64,000 nucleotides of DNA from Faecalibacterium longum CLA-AA-H243. Its GTDB lineage: Bacteria > Bacillota > Clostridia > Oscillospirales > Ruminococcaceae. The stretch covers positions 218,710-282,709 of the forward strand of contig NZ_JAJEQG010000001.1 in NCBI RefSeq assembly GCF_020687245.1. Direction: 5' to 3'. Positions 33,787-42,097 of this stretch are shown piece by piece. A program made the position numbers and the translations under genes. A model generated the notes under the pieces. It saw only the letters and a list, made by a program, of their open reading frames with translations, was not told where the DNA came from and ran no database searches. Each line of letters starts with the position of its first letter. Within the stretch, counting starts at the first letter, position 1.

Positions 33787-34117
33787 TTTATCCAATCTTT
33801 CTCCGCCCCAGACGGTCTCATTCCGGTTTTATTTCCACTGCGCAGGTTTCAAGAAGTTCATTGCAGCATCGATCTCGTCATGTTGTCAGCAGCTTTTTTT
33901 GAACAGTATATATATACCAATGCATACAGTACGTAGTGTAACATTATAACAGAGGCATTTCAAGAGTTTATGCTTGTGAATACTGCTTATGTTCTATTAT
34001 TATCACTTGACAAAAAGGCCGTCGAGGATGCCGCCCGGACCAGTTCCTGCATCTCGCTCCGCACCTTGCGGCAGTCCGGGCAGGCGACTTTGGCCAGTTG
34101 GGTTATTTTGTTCCCCG
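33787..34117. other. Non-coding right end of the island
   Basis: This 331-bp stretch holds the upstream region of the BvgS-like kinase, including minus-strand TATAAT and TATACT candidates without good -35 boxes. It then runs into the right end of the element. The last ~100 bp are more GC-rich, and on the minus strand they encode a short open stretch with a CPDC motif that may be a gene remnant. No complete gene is visible. Confidence 0.5.
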
Positions 34118-34130
34118 TGGCCCGAGCAGG
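34095..34130. other. attR: right junction of the serine-recombinase element
   Basis: Element sequence CAGTTGGGTTATTTTGTTC runs up to the shared TGG at 34118-34120, after which host sequence CCCGAGCAGG restores the PEQA codons of the split gene. Its arm is the imperfect inverted match of the attL arm. Confidence 0.75.
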
Positions 34131-36181
34131 CCCTGCGGGCCAACATCCACTGCCAGATCTCGCTGGCTCTCAACCGTATCTACACCGAGTGGTACCCCAG
34201 CAAGGGCTACAGTTTCAACATCACCAACTCCACCAGCTACGACCAATACTACGTCCATGGCCGGACGGTGTTCGACGTCATGGTGCGGCTGACGGACGAC
34301 ATCTTCAACACCTATATCCGCAAGACCGGCACCGTGAACCCCTACTATGCCGAGTACTGCGACGGAAAATCCGTCACCTGCCCCGGCCTCAAGCAGTGGG
34401 GGACCGTCACGCTGGCCAATCAGGGCCGCAGCGCACTGAGCATCCTCAAATACTACTACGGCAGCAACATCGAGATCATCCGCACCAACAACATCCAGTC
34501 CATCCCCCAGAGCTACCCCGGAAGCCCTCTGCGGCAGGGCAGCACCGGAGCGGCGGTGTTCACCCTGCAGCGGCAGCTCAACCGCATCACCAAAGACTAT
34601 CCCTTCCTCGGCCTGCTGACGGTGGACGGCATCTTCGGCCGCAAGATGACCGAGACGGTCAAAAAGTTCCAGAAGCAGTTCAACCTCACCGCCGACGGCG
34701 TGGTGGGCCGCAGCACCTGGTATAAGATCAGCTATATCTACGTCTCGGTGAAGGACCTCGCCGAGCTGACCAGTGAAGGCGAGACATTCAGCGGCACCCT
34801 CCCGGACAGCTCATGGAACTTCGGCAGCAGCGTCCTCAAACAGGGTTCCACCGGCAGCGAGGTAGAGCAGGTGCAGTTCTGGCTGAGTACGCTGGCTCAG
34901 TATGAGAGCAGCATCCCCTCTGTCACGGTGGACGGCGTCTACGGCAGCGGCACAGCGGCGGCTGTCCGGGCGTTCCAGCGGCTCTACGGCCTGACGGTGG
35001 ACGGCATCGTAGGCCTCACCACATGGACCGAGCTGTACGACCAGTTCCGCAGCATCCAGTCCGACAACGGCACCCCCAACGCCTACCCCGGCACCGCCCT
35101 GCGCCAGGGCAGCAGCGGCCAGAACGTCCGGCTGGTACAGTTCTGGCTGAAGATCGCACGAACGGTCTATTCCAGTCTCAACAATGTCACCGTGGACGGC
35201 ATCTTCGGCTCGTCTACCGCAGCGGCCGTGCGGCGGTTCCAGACCTACTTCGGCCTCACCAGCGACGGCGTCGTGGGCCGGACGACATGGAACAAGCTCT
35301 ACGAAGTCTACAACGACATCGCCAACCGCCTGCTTTCGCCCAGCCTGCGGCCCGGCGAGTACCCGGGCGTGCTGCGCAATGGCTCCACCGGCACCGCCGT
35401 CCGAGAGCTGCAATTCTACCTCTACCTCATGAGCGCCTACCAGAGCAGCATCCCCTCTGTCTCCATTGATGGCCGTTTCGGCGCGGCCACCGAGGCCGCC
35501 GTGCGGGCCTATCAGCGGTTCGCCGGGCTGACGGTGGACGGGATCGTGGGCCGGAAGACATGGGATTCGCTCTACGGCAAAGCGTCGGCCCTCCGCTCGT
35601 CCGGGCCGGTGGTCACCCTCAAGCGTCTCCCCTACCCCGGCACACCGCTCACCGTCGGCACCGACAGCAGCGCCGTGCTCTACTACACCCTGCTTTTGCA
35701 GCGCATCGCCTACTACTACGACAGTGTAGCGTCCCCCGCGCTTTCCAGCCAGTACACGCAGGAGACCGCGGACGCCACCGCCAGCGCGCAGGAGCTTCTG
35801 GGCCTGCCCGCCACCGGCGTGGCAGACGCCGAAACGTGGACATCAGTGGAAGCCCTGAGCTTACAGCTGGCGGCCTTCACCCCCAACCCCGACCGGCATC
35901 CCGAGCAGGGGTCGGACTATCCGGACCGGGCCATGAAGGAGGGCAGCGCAGGGCCTGACGTCAGCCTCATCGAGGGTTGGCTCAATGACCGCTCCCAGCT
36001 CTACTGCGAGGAGGACTACGTCGCCGACAACGCTGTCTTCGGCCCGGAGGACACCGCCGCTGTGAAGGAGACGCAGCAGCGGGCGGGCCTTGAGCCAAGC
36101 GGCGTCGTGGACCGGCCCACCTGGGCCGCACTCCGCGCCCAGAGCCATACTGCCTGCGACAACTGCACCGAGGAGGGATGA
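34118..36181 (+). pseudogene. 3' part of the interrupted SpoIID-like/peptidoglycan-binding gene
   Basis: The frame continues from the codon TGG shared with the 5' part: WPEQALRANIHCQISLALNR completes a SpoIID-like core motif. After this domain (about 150 residues) come six peptidoglycan-binding repeats, four well conserved (for example GIFGRKMTETVKKFQKQF and TVDGIVGLTTW) and two degenerate near the end. The frame is open upstream into the element to an ATG at 33989, but without a convincing start region. Expression of this half is therefore doubtful while the island is present. Its stop overlaps the spacing of the next gene by 3 nt, so the peptidase gene may also lose its transcription. Confidence 0.85.
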
Positions 36182-36184
36182 GAG

Positions 36185-36877
36185 ATGGCACGCTTACTGG
36201 TCTATGACGCCTACGAGAACAAAGTCTACACCTATTCGAACCTGCGCGAGAACGACCCCATGCCCTACAGCACCGGCAGGACTCTGACCGTGCGGGAGTT
36301 CCGGGGCAAATCGAACAGCCCGGTGCTCTGGACGACCATCGCGGCAATGGAAGCGTGGAACCTCACCCGCCGCAAATACGGCAGGGGCATCCCGGTGGGA
36401 TACGCCTTCCGCCGCATCTGGGAGGGAGGCCACGGCACCCGCAGCCAGCACTATGCCGGCGTGGCCTTCGACGTGGGGCAGAGCCTCAGCCAGACCCAGC
36501 GCACCGCCATCTACAACGCTGCCCGCTCCACCGGGGCGTGGGGCTATGTCGAACCACTAAGCCAGACCCCCACATGGGTCCACTTCGACCGGCGCTACGG
36601 CACGCCTGCCTGCAGAGGCACCACGGCAGGCTACCCCACCCTCCGCCGGGGCAGCCGGGGCTGCTACGTCATGATCCTCCAAGACGCCCTCTCGACGCTG
36701 GGCTACCAGACCGGGAACCGCATCGACGGCATCTTCGGCAGCCGGACGGAAGAAGCCCTCAAGGGCTACCAGCGGCGCACCAGTCTGCGCGCCGACGGCG
36801 TCTGCGGCTGCAACAGCTGGAAGAAGATCTCCACCGCCGTGCTGGGTGTTGGACGGACGAAGACGACGATCGATTGA
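36185..36877 (+). CDS. M15-type (D-Ala-D-Ala carboxypeptidase-like) peptidase with peptidoglycan-binding domain
   Basis: This 230-residue protein has a central peptidase-like domain with probable zinc ligands in GTRSQHYAGVAFDVG (His, Asp) and TPTWVHFDRR (His), as in VanY/M15 enzymes. A C-terminal peptidoglycan-binding repeat follows (GSRGCYVMILQDALSTLG, IDGIFGSRTEEALKGYQ). No signal peptide is visible, so secretion would need another route. It starts 3 nt after the interrupted gene and shares its binding-domain type, so the two look like a cell-wall or spore-related pair. GAGGGATGAGAG precedes the ATG. It is closed by a bidirectional terminator. Confidence 0.82.
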   Translation: MARLLVYDAYENKVYTYSNLRENDPMPYSTGRTLTVREFRGKSNSPVLWTTIAAMEAWNLTRRKYGRGIPVGYAFRRIWEGGHGTRSQHYAGVAFDVGQSLSQTQRTAIYNAARSTGAWGYVEPLSQTPTWVHFDRRYGTPACRGTTAGYPTLRRGSRGCYVMILQDALSTLGYQTGNRIDGIFGSRTEEALKGYQRRTSLRADGVCGCNSWKKISTAVLGVGRTKTTID

Positions 36878-36905
36878 TTTTATATATAATAGTAGTGTAA
36901 AATAA

Positions 36906-36985
36906 AAAGGCTGCTGCAAAGTACGACCTCTCCGGCACAGCAAAGCCGTGACGGAGAGGTCGCTTGCAGCGGCCTCTTATTTTTT
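36906..36985. terminator. Large bidirectional terminator
   Basis: GACCTCTCCG pairs with CGGAGAGGTC inside an outer GCTGCAA/TTGCAGC stem, with A-rich and T-rich flanks. It lies between the peptidase gene and the convergent sirtuin gene. Confidence 0.85.
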
Positions 36986-36990
36986 ATAAT

Positions 36991-37716
36991 TCAGTCGTCC
37001 AGCACAACATCCTCGCTGAGCACCTGTCCGATGGGCTTTGCAATGCACAGATCGGCCTCGGCGTCCGCATTCGTAGGCTGCATATTGATGACCACGAGGT
37101 GGTCGCCCCGGAAGTAACGGATGAGTCCCGCCGCCGGGTAGACCACAAGGCTGGTACCGCCGATGATGAGGGTATCAGCACGGCGGATAGCCGAGACTGC
37201 GCCAGACAATACCTGCTCATCCAGCCCCTCTTCGTAGAGGACGACGTCCGGCTTGATGATACCGCCGCATTTGGGGCAGCGCGGCACACCGGTGCTGTTG
37301 GCGATAAAGTCCACATCGTAGAACGCGCCGCACTTGACGCAGTAGTTGCGCAGGGTGCTGCCGTGGAGCTCGTACACCGTCTTGGAGCCTGCCGCCTGAT
37401 GAAGGCCGTCGATGTTCTGGGTGATGACGGCTTTCAGCTTGCCCTCCCGCTCGAGCTTCGCCAGACGCAGATGCGCCGCGTTGGGCTTTGCTCCCTTGAC
37501 GATGAGCTTATCGCGGTAGAAGCGGTAGAACTCCTCGGGGCGCTCTTCCCAGAAGGTGTGGCTCAAGATCGTCTCGGGCGGGTAATCGTATTTCTGATGG
37601 TAGAGGCCGTCCACACTGCGGAAGTCCGGGATGCCGCTCTCGGTGGACACGCCTGCACCGCCGAAAAAGACGATGTTCTGGCTCTGCGAAATGATTTTTT
37701 CCAACTTTTCAACCAT
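36991..37716 (-). CDS. cobB: NAD-dependent protein deacetylase (sirtuin, CobB/Sir2)
   Basis: This 241-residue sirtuin removes acyl groups from lysines using NAD+. The motifs are GAGVSTESGIPDFR, the catalytic His in YELHGS with TQNIDGLHQ before it, four zinc cysteines (CVKC and CPKC), and IIGGTSLVVYPAAGL. The start at 37716 follows AGAGGTG by 6 nt; GTG 37725 is an alternative. It lies 77 bp after NAD(P)HX dehydratase, a grouping with a nicotinamide nucleotide theme. Confidence 0.95.
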   Translation of the reverse strand: MVEKLEKIISQSQNIVFFGGAGVSTESGIPDFRSVDGLYHQKYDYPPETILSHTFWEERPEEFYRFYRDKLIVKGAKPNAAHLRLAKLEREGKLKAVITQNIDGLHQAAGSKTVYELHGSTLRNYCVKCGAFYDVDFIANSTGVPRCPKCGGIIKPDVVLYEEGLDEQVLSGAVSAIRRADTLIIGGTSLVVYPAAGLIRYFRGDHLVVINMQPTNADAEADLCIAKPIGQVLSEDVVLDD

Positions 37717-37792
37717 ATTCAACACCTCTTTTGTGTCTATCGACGGAAATCAGTGCAAAATTTTATGTATTCTGCATTTTGTTTTTCACATT

Positions 37793-38692
37793 TCAACGGT
37801 CATTTTCCGCAAATATCTTTCCCATATGTACGAAAATATCCTGCGGGAGCATCCCGTACTCGCCTTTTTGGCGGGCGGCACGGTCAGCGGCGGCACCGTG
37901 GAGCCAGACCGCACAGGCGGCGGCTTCGCAGGCGGACAGACCGCAGGCCAGCAGGGCCGACATCATACCGGCCAGCACATCGCCGCTCCCACCCCTGGCA
38001 AGACCGGGATTGCCGGTAGGGTTGACGCAGACGCGGCCATCCGGGGCGGCGACCACGGTCCGCGCCCCTTTCAGCACCACCACCGCATTCCACTGAGTGG
38101 CATACCGCCGGGCGACACCCTCCCGGTCAGCCTGAACGGCCTCCACCGAAAGCCCCGTCAGCCGGGACATCTCCCCCGGGTGGGGCGTCAAAATCAGCTC
38201 TTTGGCCGGGCGCGGCAGTTCCTCACCCGCGTTCATGAGGCTGGCGGCGGCGTTGAGGCCATCGGCATCCAGCACCGCACTGCCCGAAAAGCCGGTGAGC
38301 AGCTTCTTCACCAGCGCCCGCGTCTCGGCGGCGCGGGCCGTGCTCTGGGCAAGATAGCCCAATCCCGGCCCGATGAGCAGGACGGTCGCCTTCTGCCGGA
38401 GGATGCGGGGGATGCTCTGGGGGGAGATGCCCCCTTCTGCCCCCGGCTCACAGGGGCAGAGACAGCATTCCGGCAGGCGTGCCGACACCGCCGCCAACAC
38501 CGGCTCGACGCTTGCCAGCGTGACGATGCCTGCGCCAGTGCGCAGAGCGCCCTCGACGGTCAGCGACGCCGCACCGCGGTAGCAGGCGCTTCCCGCCACA
38601 GCCAGCACCGCGCCGAAACTGCCCTTGTTGCTCTCCCTCGGGCGTTTTGGAATATGTGACCAGACAAATTCAGCCGTAATTTCGGGTGCCAT
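37793..38692 (-). CDS. nnrD: ADP/ATP-dependent NAD(P)H-hydrate dehydratase
   Basis: This 299-residue protein repairs hydrated NAD(P)H. The motifs are HKGSFGAVLAVAGS-type near the start (here NKGSFGAVLAVAGSACYRGAA), LTPHPGEMSRLTG, and GSGDVLAGMM near the end. It is the ribokinase-like dehydratase domain only; the epimerase domain (NnrE) often fused at the N-terminus is absent and not nearby. ATG 38692 has GGGGGAGG 5 nt upstream and starts 2 nt after the stop of the GTPase-NYN gene, so the two are coupled. Confidence 0.93.
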   Translation of the reverse strand: MAPEITAEFVWSHIPKRPRESNKGSFGAVLAVAGSACYRGAASLTVEGALRTGAGIVTLASVEPVLAAVSARLPECCLCPCEPGAEGGISPQSIPRILRQKATVLLIGPGLGYLAQSTARAAETRALVKKLLTGFSGSAVLDADGLNAAASLMNAGEELPRPAKELILTPHPGEMSRLTGLSVEAVQADREGVARRYATQWNAVVVLKGARTVVAAPDGRVCVNPTGNPGLARGGSGDVLAGMMSALLACGLSACEAAACAVWLHGAAADRAARQKGEYGMLPQDIFVHMGKIFAENDR

Positions 38693-38694
38693 GC

Positions 38695-41313
38695 TCACGC
38701 CTCCCCCTGAATGCAGCGCCTTATCTCTTTTTCCACGTCCTGCACCTCTTCGTGGAACATCCGGGCCGAGACGCGGAGGGCGCCGTGGCCCAGAATGATG
38801 ACCTGCTCCATGCCGTCGGAGGTCGCCACCCGGACCCGGCGGTTTTTGCCGATCTCGTGGGTGACGCGCTCGATGAACATATCCGCCGTCTCGGCCTCTT
38901 TGGTGTAGACGACGTGGATGTTGTGGTACTGCTCGATGCTGCCGGGACTGCCCGGCACACGGTAGGCATCGAACACGAGGATGAGGACGCACTTTTTGAA
39001 GCCCTGATAGTTGCAGAGAATGTCCATCAGCCGGTGGCGGGCGGCGTCGAGGCTCTCCTTGGAGAGGGCGTTCAGCTCGTCCCACGCAAAGATGATGTTG
39101 TAGCCGTCCACCAGCAGGTATTCGGGGGCGATCTCCCACTGCTCGGCGGCGAAATCGGGCCGTTCCCGCTTCTGCACTGGGCGGAACGCCGCCAGCGGGT
39201 CGCGTTTGATGGGGCCGTAGGTGCGCTCAAAAATTTTCAGCAGTTCGGCGTCCTCTTCCAGCGTAGCGCGGTAAGCCGCCATCCGGCGGGGACGGGCCGC
39301 GGTCTCTTCTGATGCCGGGGCGGTGTGGCCCCAGCCGCTGTCCACGTGCATATGGCTGCGCACCTGCTCCCACGGCACCACAAAGCCCGCGCCATGGGAG
39401 CAGAACACCGAGTCAGCGGGGTTGTCCAGGTCGTGTTCCGGCTCATAGTCCACTGCCTCGATGACCTCTGCTGCGTTGTGGCAGGGGCGGTATCCGTCCA
39501 GCGTCAGGTTCAGGTGTCCCCTGCCCCGGGTGTAGCTGACCACCTCCATGGGGTAGCTGCGCATGGTGGCCACCGGTGCAAAACCGGTGAGGGTGGCCGT
39601 CTGGCCGTCCGGTGCCGTCTCGGGCGGGTCAAAGCTGCCCTCCATCCGCTGGACGTCGCTCATGGCGCGGCCAATGTTCTCCGCAGGCACTTCCAGCCGG
39701 AAGGAATACCACGGCTCGAGGAGCTGGGTCTTTTTGATTTGGTTTGCCATCATGAGGCCCTGCCGCACGGCGCGGTAGGTGGCCTGCCGGAAGTCGCCGC
39801 CCTCGGTATGCTTGAGATGGGCGCGGCCCGCGATGAGGGTGATCTTCATATCCGTCAGAGGCGCGCCGATGAGGACGCCGAGGTGCTGCTTTTCTTCCAG
39901 ATGGGTCAGCACGAGGCGCTGCCAGTTTTTGTCCAGCTCTTCCTCCCGGCAGTCGGCGGCAAACTGCATCCCGCTGCCCCGGGGCAGCGGCTCGAGCTTC
40001 AGATGCACCTCGGCATAGTGGCGCAGAGGCTCATAATGGCCCACACCCTCGATGGCCTCGGTGATGGTTTCCTTATATAATATGCCGCCGGAGTCAAACT
40101 CCACGTCCAGCCCGTACCGCTCGGCCAGCAGGCTTTTGAGCACCTCGAGCTGAATCTCGCCCATAAGCTGGACGTGTATCTCTCCCAGCGTCTCGTTCCA
40201 GACGACATGGAGCTGAGGTTCTTCCTCTTCCAGACGGTGGAGCTTGCCCAATGCGGCATGAACATCCGCGCCCTCGGGCAGACACACCCGGTAACTCAGG
40301 ACAGGTTCCAGCACCGGGAGGTCACTGTCCCGCTCGGCCCCGAGGCCGGTGCCGGGCTTCGCCTTTGTCAGTCCGGTGACGGCGCAGACCTGCCCCGGGC
40401 CGATGGCCTCTGCCAGCGTATATTTTGCGCCGGAGTAAAGCCGCAGCTGGTTGGCCTTTTCGGCCCATGGCTCGCCGTCCGCTTCGCCAGTGAGCTGGGC
40501 TTTGACTTTCAGCTCACCGCCGGTGACGCGCAGCCAGGTCAGCCGCTCGCCCCGCTCATCCTGCGAGACTTTGAACACCCGCGCACCGAAAGCTTCCAGC
40601 GCCGGGGCGGCGCGGGTGTATTCGTCGAGGCCGGCCAGCAGCTCGTCCACACCCTGCAGTCCGCCGGCATTCTCCCTCTGCAGGGCCACGCCAAACCAGC
40701 AGGGAAAGACGTGCCGCCGGGCGATGGCCGGGATGATGTCCTCCGCCGTCAGGCTGCCCGCGTCCAGCATCTTTTCCATCAGGCGCTCGTCGCAGAGGGC
40801 CAGTGCCTCGTCCCGTTCGGCCTGCTCTGCGCCGAAATCCACGAATCCGTCGCCCAGACGGTGGGAAAGCTGGCTCAGCAGCGCCTCTTTGCCCGGGCCG
40901 GGCAGGTCCATTTTATTGATGAACACGAAGGTCGGGATATGATACCGCCGCAGCAGACGCCAGAGCGTCTCGGTATGGCTCTGGACGCCGTCGGTGCCGC
41001 TGATGACCAGCACTGCGTAGTCGAGCACCTGCAAAGTGCGCTCCGTCTCGGTGGAAAAGTCCACATGGCCGGGGGTGTCCAGCAGGGTGATACTCGTACT
41101 TCCCGTTTTCAGCAGGGCCTGCTTGGAAAAGATGGTGATCCCACGCGCCTTTTCCAGCGTGTCGGTGTCGAGGAAGGCATCTTTGTTATCCACCCGGCCC
41201 AGCTTGCGGATGCTGCCCGCGCGGTAGAGCATCGCCTCGGAGAGGGTGGTCTTGCCGGAGTCCACATGGGCAAGGATGCCCACCACCAGCTGTTTTTCGC
41301 TTTTTTCTGCCAT
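38695..41313 (-). CDS. TetM-like ribosomal GTPase fused to a YacP/Rae1-type NYN endonuclease domain
   Basis: This is an 872-residue fusion. Residues 1 to about 640 are an EF-G/TetM-type translational GTPase (G1 AHVDSGKTT, G3 DTPGHVDF, G4 NKMDLPG, then domains II-V) of the ribosomal-protection kind. After a linker, residues about 730-872 match the NYN_YacP domain (LLVDGYNIIFAWDEL, VFDAYRVPG, TKEAETADMFIE, VATSDGMEQVIILGHGA). In B. subtilis, YacP/Rae1 cleaves mRNA in the ribosomal A site, the same site TetM-type GTPases enter. A ribosome-rescue or mRNA-surveillance factor is my inference; simple tetracycline resistance is less likely. The start at 41313 follows GAGGGC. Confidence 0.9.
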   Translation of the reverse strand: MAEKSEKQLVVGILAHVDSGKTTLSEAMLYRAGSIRKLGRVDNKDAFLDTDTLEKARGITIFSKQALLKTGSTSITLLDTPGHVDFSTETERTLQVLDYAVLVISGTDGVQSHTETLWRLLRRYHIPTFVFINKMDLPGPGKEALLSQLSHRLGDGFVDFGAEQAERDEALALCDERLMEKMLDAGSLTAEDIIPAIARRHVFPCWFGVALQRENAGGLQGVDELLAGLDEYTRAAPALEAFGARVFKVSQDERGERLTWLRVTGGELKVKAQLTGEADGEPWAEKANQLRLYSGAKYTLAEAIGPGQVCAVTGLTKAKPGTGLGAERDSDLPVLEPVLSYRVCLPEGADVHAALGKLHRLEEEEPQLHVVWNETLGEIHVQLMGEIQLEVLKSLLAERYGLDVEFDSGGILYKETITEAIEGVGHYEPLRHYAEVHLKLEPLPRGSGMQFAADCREEELDKNWQRLVLTHLEEKQHLGVLIGAPLTDMKITLIAGRAHLKHTEGGDFRQATYRAVRQGLMMANQIKKTQLLEPWYSFRLEVPAENIGRAMSDVQRMEGSFDPPETAPDGQTATLTGFAPVATMRSYPMEVVSYTRGRGHLNLTLDGYRPCHNAAEVIEAVDYEPEHDLDNPADSVFCSHGAGFVVPWEQVRSHMHVDSGWGHTAPASEETAARPRRMAAYRATLEEDAELLKIFERTYGPIKRDPLAAFRPVQKRERPDFAAEQWEIAPEYLLVDGYNIIFAWDELNALSKESLDAARHRLMDILCNYQGFKKCVLILVFDAYRVPGSPGSIEQYHNIHVVYTKEAETADMFIERVTHEIGKNRRVRVATSDGMEQVIILGHGALRVSARMFHEEVQDVEKEIRRCIQGEA

Positions 41314-41324
41314 GTCCGCTGCCC

Positions 41325-41744
41325 TCACACTGCGCCTGCGATGAGGCCGATGATGAGCAGCGCCCCGCCCAGGATGAGATTCGAGAGCATGCTGCAATAG
41401 GTGCGCTCTTCCGGTTCCAGCTCCTCGAAGGAGACGATGCGCTCATCGGCAAAGTCCACGATGGACTTGGTGGAGTGGAACTTCTTCTTTTTGCCCATAT
41501 CCTTAAACTCTTCGCCCAGATGATGGATGGTCACACCGTCCAGACGGAGGTAGTTCACCCACGCCCACGCCAGCAGCACAACACCCAGCAGCAGGGCCGG
41601 GGCCTGCCACATCGTGAAGGTGCCGTCGCTGACGTAGCGGTCCCACAGCAGCATCAGCACAGCCACCACCGACACCCGGGTGACAGATTTATACAGAATG
41701 GGGCGGAACATATATTTTTGATACATCGAAACCAGCTTTTTCAT
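41325..41744 (-). CDS. Small membrane protein of unknown function
   Basis: This 139-residue protein has three predicted membrane helices (about 20-35, 48-64 and 118-137) and a cytoplasmic, Lys-rich middle segment (GKKKKFHSTKSIVDFADE). I do not recognise a named family. AAAGGAG lies upstream of ATG 41744. It ends 11 nt before the GTPase-NYN gene, so the two are cotranscribed and may act together. Confidence 0.75.
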   Translation of the reverse strand: MKKLVSMYQKYMFRPILYKSVTRVSVVAVLMLLWDRYVSDGTFTMWQAPALLLGVVLLAWAWVNYLRLDGVTIHHLGEEFKDMGKKKKFHSTKSIVDFADERIVSFEELEPEERTYCSMLSNLILGGALLIIGLIAGAV

Positions 41745-41782
41745 CCAAGGACGCTCCTTTTATAGAAGTAACATTCTTTTTT

Positions 41783-41792
41783 ATTGTAGCAT
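41783..41792 (-). promoter_or_regulatory. Extended -10 promoter of the membrane protein/GTPase-NYN operon
   Basis: TGC-TACAAT on the minus strand is an extended -10 element about 40 bp before ATG 41744. No good -35 box is seen. The remainder of the 353-bp divergent gap is AT-rich without a gene. Confidence 0.4.
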
Positions 41793-41958
41793 GATTTTGT
41801 GAAAAAAGATAGCCGCTTTGCGTTTTCCAACTTTCGTTGTATCCATTCGTCATCTCGTAAAAGTGCGACTTCTTTCCATTCTTTACCGTTTTTTTGCCGT
41901 CATTTTTCAGAGAAAAGCATCCGTTACTATTTTGTTTCTATTTCAGCGCTGTATTTCA

Positions 41959-41987
41959 TTGACTTCTTTTGCCCACAATGTTAGAAT
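41959..41987 (+). promoter_or_regulatory. Sigma-A promoter of the first opp binding-protein gene
   Basis: TTGACT, a 17-nt spacer and TAGAAT predict a start near 41994. The same two hexamers occur before the second binding-protein gene. Confidence 0.75.
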
Positions 41988-41993
41988 ACGAAA

Positions 41994-42046
41994 GGTGCGG
42001 CCCCGGGCGCTTTGTGCGTTTTGGCACCCGGAGCGTACCGTTTTTT
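41994..42046 (+). terminator. Leader terminator hairpin, first opp binding-protein gene
   Basis: GGTGCG pairs with CGTACC and an inner CCGGG pairs with CCCGG; GTTTTTTG follows. It lies between promoter and start codon, so it is a candidate attenuator. Confidence 0.6.
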
Positions 42047-42097
42047 GCATTTAGGATAGGAAAAAAGGAAAACAATATCTCGGAGGATCGTATCTCA

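Larger units (their letters stand above)
14293..34117. mobile_element. 19.8-kb serine-recombinase island carrying sensory genes
   Basis: The boundaries come from the split host gene: removing 14293-34117 restores a continuous 873-codon frame across the shared TGG. A large serine recombinase gene ends 47 bp from the left end. Joining the two ends gives an imperfect inverted repeat around TG (arms TGGGTTATTTT and AAAATAGCCCA), as expected of a large-serine-integrase attP. Cargo consists of three solute-binding proteins, four hybrid histidine kinases and one GGDEF-REC-HD-GYP protein. I see no relaxase, type IV secretion, replication, phage or resistance genes, so it is either mobilised in trans or only integrates and excises. 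Confidence 0.85.

Noticed and set aside
14293..34117. Prophage or integrative conjugative element
   Set aside because: No capsid, terminase, portal, relaxase, VirB4/VirD4 or replication genes are visible; only the recombinase indicates mobility.
38695..41313. Plain tetracycline-resistance gene
   Set aside because: The GTPase part is TetM-like, but the NYN nuclease domain and the housekeeping context (nnrD, sirtuin) do not suit an acquired resistance gene.
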